Positions 1 to 5,571 of a stretch of DNA of 11,254 nt are shown one piece after another. The DNA is from an uncultured Lachnospiraceae bacterium (GTDB taxonomy: Bacteria > Bacillota > Clostridia > Lachnospirales > Lachnospiraceae). The notes under the pieces were generated by a model, which saw only the letters and a list, made by a program, of their open reading frames with translations, searched no databases and had not been told where the DNA came from. Each line of letters begins with the position of its first letter. The first letter of the stretch is position 1. The position numbers were made by a program, and so were the translations under genes. The stretch spans positions 1 through 11,254 of the forward strand of contig CANQCX010000044.1 of assembly GCA_947591115.1 (NCBI GenBank), read 5' to 3'.

Positions 1-1
1 A

Positions 2-2395
2 GATCTTACGCTGGTTCTGGAGGGCGAGAACCGGATTTCCAATGCGGCGGATTCTGCAGTGGGCGTAGCCGGAAATCTGACCATCCGCGGAAGCGGAAGC
101 CTTACGGTAGAGACGACCTGCGCAGAGCGGGAAGACAGCGAGACCGGAGAGAAGTATTTTCCTGCCGCAATGTGGGTAGGCGGAAAGGAATTTACCGTTG
201 GAGAAGGAGTAACGCTTACCGGTATCGCAAATAATCCGGATTGCGATCTGGATTTGTGGAGTGTAGAGACATTCAAAAAAGACGGAACCATAAATGGAAA
301 GCATAAGTTTGACAGCTCCGAGGAACAGCCGGAACCGCCGGTTGTTCCGGCGGAAAAGGAAATTACGCCGGTAGAGGGATTGTCGGAAGATTTCATTCAT
401 GGAATTGATGTTTCTACCTATTTAAGTATCATTCAAAGCGGAGCAAAATATTATGATGAAAACGGAAACGAAGCGAATCTTTTCCGGATTTTAAAGGATT
501 CCGGAGTAAACTATATCCGGCTGCGCGTATGGAACGATCCGTTCCCGCGGGATGAAAACGGCAAATTCAAATATGTCGGAGAAGACGGGGAAACGGAATA
601 TTTCGAATCGGATATTGACGCTTCCCAAACAAAGAGAAATCCGGAAGGCTACATGGAATATTATCTGAAAGACGGCACGCCGGTTTATCGTCAGACCTAC
701 GGCGCGGGCGTGTGCGACGTCGATACTGCAATACAGATCGGAAAAATCGCGACCTCTTACGGCATAAAGGTACAGGTGGATTTCCACTATTCCGATTTCT
801 GGTCGGATCCGCAGCGCCAGCTTGTGCCGAAAGCATGGGAGGGCATGAACATAGACGAAAAAGCCGAAGCGCTTGCCAAGTTTACGGAGAAGAGTTTACA
901 AGATTTTCAGGCTGCCGGTGTGGATGTTGGAATGGTACAGATCGGAAATGAGATCAATAAAGGAATGGCCGGAGAAAAGAGAGATGAAGCGATATGCAAA
1001 CTGTTAAAGAAAGGAAGCAGCGCGGTTCGCAAGGTGGATCCGAATATCCTGATTGCCGTTCATTATACCGACCAGCAGGATCTGGAATTGATGAAAGACA
1101 AAGCGCAGATGTTAGAAGACGCCGGAGTGGATTATGATGTTTTTGGGGTTTCCTATTATCAGTTCTATAATCATGGAACTCTGGAGGAGCTGACCAATAC
1201 GCTGAAAACGATTTCGGGCGAATACGGAAAGAAGGTAATGGTTGCAGAGTTTTCGTATGGCTGGACGTTTGAGGACGGCGATGGTTATGAACCGAATACC
1301 TTTAATACGTATACCACCCCGTTAAATTATGCGGTCAGTCCGAACGGACAGGCGTCCTATGTCCGCGATGTGATCGCTGCAGTCGCCGCGGTTGGAGAGG
1401 CTGGAATCGGTACGTTCTATTGGGAGGGCGCATGGATTCCGGTAGGCGTAGTCGATGACGACAGTGACGGCAACGTGCGGGAAAGCAACGAGAAGAAATG
1501 GAAGCTTTTCGGCTCCGGCTGGGCAAGCGTATATGCAAAGAAATATGATACGGATCCGGGAGTTCAAAGCGATGAAGTCTTTGGCTGCGGCTGGGAAAAT
1601 CAGGCATTCTTTGATTTTGACGGCAAGGCGCTTCCGTCCTTAAAGATCTATCAGCAGGTATACGGCAATAAAACACCGGAGCAGAATGAGGGCGGCAGTA
1701 CCGAAGACGAAAAGCCGTCGGACAGCAGCAGTGCGGTTCCGATGGATGCGGCGCAGGTCAGCAATGCGGTTTCTAAGGTTGACGAAGCGGCAAAGAGCGC
1801 GGCGGACGGAAAGAAATCAGTTGTAACGATCGATATGACCAGAGCGGACGGACAGGAAGCGACCGTCGTTTCGGGAGAAGTGCTGAAAGCGGCAATGGGC
1901 AAAAATGTCGATCTGGTGCTGCAGTTTGAGGGTTATACATGGACGATCAACGGCAAGGAGATCAAGTCGGCAAAGGACGTCAACCTCAAAGTGAACTTAA
2001 ACACCAAAAATATTCCGGAAAACACCGTAAGCAGCCTTGCAAAAGAAGACAAAGCCGTTCAGTTGAATCTGGAATATGAAGGAGACTTTGGTTTTACGGC
2101 GGTTTTGACGATTACGCTTGGAAAAGAGTATCAGAATCTGTTTGCCAATTTGTATTACTACAACAACGGAAAGTTTGAGCCGGTAAGCTCCGGAAAGATC
2201 AACGCAGATGGAAACGTGGATTTAACGTTTACCCACGCTTCGGATTACGTGATTGTAATCAGTGAAAAGAATCTGCAAAATCCGGAAACCGGAGACGACA
2301 ATCAGCCATTGCGCTATCTATGGCTGATGGTTCTGGCAGCGGGAGCGTGCGCAGCGGCAGCCTATGCCCTCCGCCGCAGACGCGCAGAAAGATAA
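2..2395 (+). CDS. Cell-wall-anchored GH53 endo-beta-1,4-galactanase (5' partial)
   Basis: Likely hydrolyses internal beta-1,4-galactosidic bonds of type I (arabino)galactan, the side chain of pectin, at the cell surface. The frame is open from base 2 to the TAA at 2393-2395 (797 visible codons); the start and any signal peptide lie upstream. Visible order: the end of a beta-strand-rich region with a LTIRGSGSLTV-type repeat (about 2-260); an acidic/proline linker (300-370); the GH53 barrel (about 389-1665) opening with HGIDVS, with acid/base Glu in GNEIN at 950-952 and nucleophile Glu in VAEFSY at 1247-1249, and ending with the family-typical WENQAFFDFDGKALPSL; a Ser/Asp/Glu linker; an unassigned roughly 175-residue domain (1739-2266); an NPETGD sorting motif (2279-2296); a hydrophobic segment; and an RRRRAER tail. 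Catalytic residues are assigned by family knowledge. About 45 residues are inserted after WNDPFPRDENG compared with the compact form usual in GH53. A terminator follows, so this ends its transcription unit. Confidence 0.93.
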   Translation, partial: DLTLVLEGENRISNAADSAVGVAGNLTIRGSGSLTVETTCAEREDSETGEKYFPAAMWVGGKEFTVGEGVTLTGIANNPDCDLDLWSVETFKKDGTINGKHKFDSSEEQPEPPVVPAEKEITPVEGLSEDFIHGIDVSTYLSIIQSGAKYYDENGNEANLFRILKDSGVNYIRLRVWNDPFPRDENGKFKYVGEDGETEYFESDIDASQTKRNPEGYMEYYLKDGTPVYRQTYGAGVCDVDTAIQIGKIATSYGIKVQVDFHYSDFWSDPQRQLVPKAWEGMNIDEKAEALAKFTEKSLQDFQAAGVDVGMVQIGNEINKGMAGEKRDEAICKLLKKGSSAVRKVDPNILIAVHYTDQQDLELMKDKAQMLEDAGVDYDVFGVSYYQFYNHGTLEELTNTLKTISGEYGKKVMVAEFSYGWTFEDGDGYEPNTFNTYTTPLNYAVSPNGQASYVRDVIAAVAAVGEAGIGTFYWEGAWIPVGVVDDDSDGNVRESNEKKWKLFGSGWASVYAKKYDTDPGVQSDEVFGCGWENQAFFDFDGKALPSLKIYQQVYGNKTPEQNEGGSTEDEKPSDSSSAVPMDAAQVSNAVSKVDEAAKSAADGKKSVVTIDMTRADGQEATVVSGEVLKAAMGKNVDLVLQFEGYTWTINGKEIKSAKDVNLKVNLNTKNIPENTVSSLAKEDKAVQLNLEYEGDFGFTAVLTITLGKEYQNLFANLYYYNNGKFEPVSSGKINADGNVDLTFTHASDYVIVISEKNLQNPETGDDNQPLRYLWLMVLAAGACAAAAYALRRRRAER

Positions 2396-2413
2396 ACATT
2401 TGATCTGTTTTGG

Positions 2414-2452
2414 GGAACACCTTTTGGAACTTCCAAAGGTGTTCCTTTTTTT
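2414..2452 (+). terminator. Intrinsic terminator after the galactanase gene
   Basis: An 11-bp perfect stem (2414-2424 GGAACACCTTT with 2435-2445 AAAGGTGTTCC) is followed directly by seven T (2446-2452). The loop bases TGGAACTTCC can pair further with a one-base bulge, which lengthens the stem. It lies 19 bases after the galactanase stop and is a typical Rho-independent terminator. It separates the galactanase from the WYL regulator gene. Confidence 0.93.
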
Positions 2453-2492
2453 GCTGGATAAAAACAGGATGCTATGAAAACTGTTTTTTTCG

Positions 2493-2501
2493 TGCTATAA
2501 T
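2493..2501 (+). promoter_or_regulatory. Extended -10 promoter of the WYL regulator gene
   Basis: TGCTATAAT is a perfect extended -10 (TGn plus TATAAT at 2496-2501). No good -35 hexamer is seen at 16-18 bp spacing (best is TATGAA at 2473-2478), which fits the lower need for a -35 at extended -10 promoters. The predicted start near 2508 would leave a leader of about 19 bases containing the AGAAAGGA ribosome binding site at 2512-2519. Confidence 0.6.
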
Positions 2502-2526
2502 CAAGTGCAGAAGAAAGGACAGCAAA

Positions 2527-3543
2527 ATGCCGAAATCGACGAAACAAAAACAAAAACTTTTGTACCTTGCGGAATATCTGACGGAGCATACGGATGAAGA
2601 TCACTGCGTCACAATGCCGCAGATCCTTGCCTATTTGGAGCAGAACGGGATCAAGGCGGAGAGAAAGAGCATATACAGCGATATTGAGGCGCTGAATGAG
2701 TTCGGAATGGATATCATCCGTTCCGGAGGGCATCAGGGCGGTTATCATCTGGCGGGGCGGAATTTTGAATTGGCGGAGGTAAAGCTGCTGGTGGATCTGG
2801 TGCAGTCCTCCAAATTTATTACGACAAAAAAGTCGCGTGAGCTGATCGCAAAGCTGGAAAAACTCGTCAGCAAAAATGATGCGGTCAAGCTGCAGCGTCA
2901 GGTGGTCGTGGCGGATCGGAATAAGGCGGTCAACGAAAATATATACTACAGCGTAGACGTGATCTATGACGCCATTGCCGGAAACCGGAAGATCCGCTAT
3001 CAGTATTTCGAATGGGACGCCGGAAAACAGATGAAGCTCAAAAAAGGCGGAGCGTATTACGAAGTCAGTCCCTGGCTTTTGACATGGGACGATGAAAATT
3101 ACTATCTGATCGCCTATGACAGCGAAGCGGGGATGATGAAGCACTATCGGGTGGACAAGATGCTCCATATCGAAATGTCGAAAGAAGCGCGCGAGGGAAA
3201 AGCGCTGTTTGAGCAAATGGACGCCGCGGCTTTTTCCAAAAAGACATTCGGCATGTTTGCGGGAGAAGAACGGACGGTGCGGCTGTGCTGCGACGCCTCG
3301 GCAGCCGGTGTGATCATCGACCGGTTTGGAACGGATGTCGCACTCCGCAGGCAGGACGAGGCGCATGTGCTGGCGCGTGTCAACGTAGCGGTCAGTCCGC
3401 AGTTTTTCGGCTGGCTGGCAGGTCTGGGAGAACGGGTCAAGATCGTATCGCCCCCTTCGGTTGCGGAGGAATACCTTGCTTATCTGGAAAAAATACTTCA
3501 AGCATATCGGAAACCCGATGGAGGGAAAGGAGGAGAAGCATGA
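2527..3543 (+). CDS. WYL-domain transcriptional regulator (HTH-WYL-WCX)
   Basis: A 338-residue DNA-binding regulator of the WYL class; the ligand and target genes are not known. Residues about 8-62 form an N-terminal winged helix (helix containing AERKSIYSDIEALNEFG). The WYL domain covers about 140-215 with SPWLLTW at 181-187, YYLIAYD at 192-198 (Tyr where the family name-giving Trp usually sits) and HYRVDKM at 206-212, whose Arg is a conserved WYL ligand-pocket residue. Residues about 240-325 resemble the C-terminal WCX extension. I chose the ATG at 2527 because AGAAAGGA lies 7 bases upstream; the frame stays open back to 2410, but that would run through the terminator and promoter. The stop overlaps the DUF4250 start by ATGA, so the two are probably translated together. 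WYL proteins often respond to nucleic-acid-like or nucleotide ligands, but nothing here identifies one. Confidence 0.92.
   Translation: MPKSTKQKQKLLYLAEYLTEHTDEDHCVTMPQILAYLEQNGIKAERKSIYSDIEALNEFGMDIIRSGGHQGGYHLAGRNFELAEVKLLVDLVQSSKFITTKKSRELIAKLEKLVSKNDAVKLQRQVVVADRNKAVNENIYYSVDVIYDAIAGNRKIRYQYFEWDAGKQMKLKKGGAYYEVSPWLLTWDDENYYLIAYDSEAGMMKHYRVDKMLHIEMSKEAREGKALFEQMDAAAFSKKTFGMFAGEERTVRLCCDASAAGVIIDRFGTDVALRRQDEAHVLARVNVAVSPQFFGWLAGLGERVKIVSPPSVAEEYLAYLEKILQAYRKPDGGKGGEA
3526..3533 (+). promoter_or_regulatory. Consensus ribosome binding site of the DUF4250 gene
   Basis: AAAGGAGG is a full Shine-Dalgarno match placed 6 bases before the ATG at 3540, inside the last codons of the WYL gene. It fixes the start of the small gene and suggests strong initiation in addition to coupling through the ATGA overlap. 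Confidence 0.85.
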
Positions 3544-3716
3544 ATCTGCCAAAGGATCCGGTCATATTGTTAAGCGTGGTAAACACTCAGCTTCGGGATT
3601 CTTACCCGACGCTGGAGGAACTGGCAAAAGCGTATATGACCGACAGGAAGGAGCTTGAGGACCGATTGGGACAGATCGGTTATTCGTACGACGCCGGACA
3701 GAACCAATTTGTATAA
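3540..3716 (+). CDS. DUF4250 family small protein
   Basis: A 58-residue acidic protein of unknown function, starting MNLPKDPVILLSVVNTQLRD. I recognise this as the DUF4250 type, short proteins found in Clostridia, from the LPKDP-x-hydrophobic-SxxNTxLRD start and the central PTLEELAKAYMTD and LGQIGYSYD segments. The middle (about residues 24-50) reads like a small helix-turn-helix: one helix EELAKAY, a turn, and a second helix KELEDRLGQIG, so nucleic-acid binding is possible but not shown. No signal peptide, cysteine or membrane segment is present. The start is set by a consensus ribosome binding site, and the gene overlaps the WYL regulator stop by 4 nt. A bidirectional terminator follows at once, so the two genes form a two-gene unit. 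It may be an accessory partner of the regulator; that is inference from gene order only. Confidence 0.87.
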   Translation: MNLPKDPVILLSVVNTQLRDSYPTLEELAKAYMTDRKELEDRLGQIGYSYDAGQNQFV

Positions 3717-3751
3717 AAAACCGGCATATCGCGTTGGAATATGCCGGTTTT
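3715..3751. terminator. Bidirectional intrinsic terminator between DUF4250 gene and pyrG
   Basis: CCGGCATAT (3721-3729) pairs perfectly with ATATGCCGG (3739-3747). It is flanked by a six-A run on the left (3715-3720) and TTTT on the right (3748-3751), which also pair with each other in part. Read on the minus strand the A run is a six-U tract, so it can end pyrG transcription; on the plus strand it ends the WYL-DUF4250 unit, overlapping the DUF4250 stop codon. Confidence 0.9.
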
Positions 3752-3759
3752 GCCTGTAT

Positions 3760-5367
3760 TTATCTTTGGTTGGTCCGAGTCGCGGCTTCGATAAAACCGC
3801 GGAACAGCGGATGCGGCCGGTTCGGCCGGGATTTTAACTCCGGATGCGCCTGTGTAGCGATAAACCAGGGATGCTCCGTAATTTCGATCATTTCGACAAT
3901 CCTTCCGTCCGGAGAGATGCCGCAGAGCTTCATGCCGTTGTCCGCCAATATCTGGCGGTAGTCGTTGTTGACTTCATAGCGGTGGCGGTGGCGTTCTTCG
4001 ATCTGGTCTTTGCCGTACACCTCGCGGGCATGGGAGGTCTTGTCCAATACGCAGGGATAGGAACCCAGCCGCAGGGTGCCTCCGATGTCCTCCACTCCGT
4101 TTTGATCCGGCATCAGCGCAATGACCGGATGCGTCGTGTTCGGATCCAGCTCAATGCTGTGCGCATCGCGCATTCCGCAGACATGGCGCGCATATTCGAT
4201 GATCGCTACCTGCATACCTAAGCAGAGTCCCAGATACGGAATTTTGTTTTCACGCGCATAGCGGCAGGCGGAGATCATCCCCTCTACGCCGCGGCTGCCG
4301 AAGCCGCCCGGAACAATGATTCCGGAAACGCCGCCAAGAGCCTCATGTACATTGTCGTCGTTGATGGTTTCGGAATCCACCCATTGGATATCGACGGTGG
4401 TATGGGCGGGAATCCCGCCATGCTTTAACGCTTCTACCACCGATATGTAAGCGTCGTGGAGAGCCGTATATTTGCCGACAAGGGCGATCTTGACCTCTTT
4501 GTCCGGATGGCGCAGATCGTCTACCATCTGCTTCCAGTCGGTCAGATCCGGTTCCGGACATGGGAGATTCAAACATTCGCACGCAACTTTGGCGAGATTT
4601 TCGGCTTCCATAGCAAGAGGCGCTTCGTAGAGATATTCCACGTCCAGATTTTGGAGTACGTGGGTATTCGGCACGTTGCAGAACAGCGCGATCTTGTCTT
4701 TTAATCCCTGATCGAGCGGAAGCTCGGAACGGCAGACGATGATATCCGGTTGGATTCCCATTCCCTGAAGCTCCTTTACGCTCGCCTGAGTAGGCTTTGT
4801 TTTCAGCTCGCCGGAGGCTTTGATATAAGGGATCAGCGTAACGTGGCAGAGAATCGCGTTCTGATGTCCGACCTCATGCTGAAACTGACGGATCGCCTCA
4901 AGGAAAGGCTGGCTTTCGATATCGCCGACGGTTCCGCCCACCTCGATAATGGCAATGTGCATCGCATCGGAAGTGAAATTGCGGTAAAAGCGGCTCTTGA
5001 TCTCATTGGTAATATGCGGAATAACCTGAACGGTCCCGCCGCCGTAATCGCCGCGCCGCTCCTTCTGCAGAACAGACCAGTAGACCTTTCCGGTAGTGAC
5101 ATTGGAATTTTTGGTAAGGCTTTCATCGATGAAACGCTCATAATGTCCAAGATCGAGATCGGTTTCCGCACCGTCGTCCGTAACGAAAACCTCTCCATGC
5201 TGGATCGGGTTCATCGTACCGGGATCGATATTGATGTACGGATCGAATTTCTGCATGGTAACCTTATATCCGCGTGCTTTGAGCAGACGGCCGAGGGAAG
5301 CGGCAGTGATACCTTTTCCAAGACCGGATACAACGCCGCCGGTAACAAAAACGTATTTTACAGGCAT
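3760..5367 (-). CDS. pyrG: CTP synthase (glutamine-hydrolysing)
   Basis: Makes CTP from UTP, ATP and glutamine in the cytosol, the last step of de novo pyrimidine nucleotide synthesis. The 535 residues match the usual family length. The N-terminal synthase domain starts MPVKYVFVTGGVVSGLGKG with its P-loop, and carries HYERFID (75-81) and EVGGTVGDIES (142-152). The C-terminal class I glutamine amidotransferase domain has the oxyanion segment GGFGSRG (364-370), the nucleophile Cys382 in GLCLGMQ, and His508/Glu510 in QAHPE. The ATG at 5365-5367 is chosen because GGAGG sits 6 bases upstream on the minus strand and MPVKY is a normal start for the family; the frame is open further upstream to 5448 but without family-like residues. 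The gene is monocistronic as far as visible: divergent from ftsH, convergent with the WYL-DUF4250 unit, with a terminator at its 3' end. Confidence 0.98.
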   Translation of the reverse strand: MPVKYVFVTGGVVSGLGKGITAASLGRLLKARGYKVTMQKFDPYINIDPGTMNPIQHGEVFVTDDGAETDLDLGHYERFIDESLTKNSNVTTGKVYWSVLQKERRGDYGGGTVQVIPHITNEIKSRFYRNFTSDAMHIAIIEVGGTVGDIESQPFLEAIRQFQHEVGHQNAILCHVTLIPYIKASGELKTKPTQASVKELQGMGIQPDIIVCRSELPLDQGLKDKIALFCNVPNTHVLQNLDVEYLYEAPLAMEAENLAKVACECLNLPCPEPDLTDWKQMVDDLRHPDKEVKIALVGKYTALHDAYISVVEALKHGGIPAHTTVDIQWVDSETINDDNVHEALGGVSGIIVPGGFGSRGVEGMISACRYARENKIPYLGLCLGMQVAIIEYARHVCGMRDAHSIELDPNTTHPVIALMPDQNGVEDIGGTLRLGSYPCVLDKTSHAREVYGKDQIEERHRHRYEVNNDYRQILADNGMKLCGISPDGRIVEMIEITEHPWFIATQAHPELKSRPNRPHPLFRGFIEAATRTNQR

Positions 5368-5373
5368 ATGATT

Positions 5374-5378
5374 CCTCC
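5374..5378 (-). promoter_or_regulatory. Ribosome binding site of pyrG
   Basis: On the minus strand this reads GGAGG within TAGGAGGAAT, 6 bases before the ATG at 5367. It decides between this start and in-frame upstream Met codons; the upstream ATG ending at 5394 lies near the predicted transcription start and has no ribosome binding site. Confidence 0.85.
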
Positions 5379-5397
5379 TATTTGTCCTAATCATGTT

Positions 5398-5403
5398 ATT
5401 ATA
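5398..5403 (-). promoter_or_regulatory. Probable -10 element of pyrG
   Basis: A perfect TATAAT on the minus strand, 30 bases before the pyrG start codon. No convincing -35 hexamer is seen at 16-18 bp. Transcription would begin near 5391, giving a leader of only about 24 bases. This leaves no room for an attenuator hairpin, and no run of G is present near the start. Confidence 0.55.
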
Positions 5404-5499
5404 CAGCCTGAATCGGAAATATTCTATAGTTTTCTTCAAAAAGAACAAAAAATTTTATAGAAACTTTAGAATAGACAAGAAAAGTTCACGAAGTAAATG

Positions 5500-5528
5500 T
5501 TGATTTTAGATTCTGTTTTACATATAAT
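5500..5528 (+). promoter_or_regulatory. SigA-type promoter of ftsH
   Basis: TTGATT (5500-5505), a 17-base spacer and TATAAT (5523-5528) form a near-consensus housekeeping promoter. Transcription would start near 5535, about 37 bases before the chosen ftsH ATG, and the leader carries GGAGG at 5556-5560. I see no CtsR or CIRCE heat-shock operator in the 204-base pyrG-ftsH gap. A 6-bp inverted repeat (AACTTT 5462-5467, AAAGTT 5481-5486) lies upstream of the -35, but it is too short to call an operator. Confidence 0.82.
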
Positions 5529-5571
5529 AAAAATGTTGATATTACAGCGGAAGATGGAGGGCTTATGGCTT

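Noticed and set aside
329..353. GC-rich inverted repeats (CCGCCGG/CCGGCGG and CCGGAAC/GTTCCGG) in the galactanase gene
   Set aside because: They lie in the codons of a Pro/Glu/Val linker, no U-tract follows, and the stems are only 7 bp; chance from CCG/CGG codons is enough.
1739..2395. Possibility that the C-terminal part of the galactanase is a separate gene
   Set aside because: The frame is continuous, with no internal ribosome binding site and start at the linker, and the anchor signal makes sense only as the end of the enzyme.
2410..2526. N-terminal extension of the WYL regulator (39 extra residues)
   Set aside because: The extension would be translated through a terminator and a promoter, has no ribosome binding site and shows no regulator-like sequence.
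2362..3552. 396-residue open frame on the minus strand opposite the WYL regulator
   Set aside because: The length comes from codon bias of the overlapping gene; it runs through the terminator and promoter regions and has no domain signature.
4405..4419. GGCGGG-AAT-CCCGCC hairpin inside pyrG
   Set aside because: Six bp with a 3-base loop, in conserved coding sequence, with no U-tract on either strand.
4750..5460. 236-residue open frame on the plus strand opposite pyrG
   Set aside because: It is antisense to a clear pyrG coding region, shows no recognisable domain and has no proper ribosome binding site.
5462..5486. AACTTT/AAAGTT inverted repeat upstream of the ftsH -35 as an operator
   Set aside because: Only 6 bp, AT-rich context and a 13-base loop; such matches are expected by chance.
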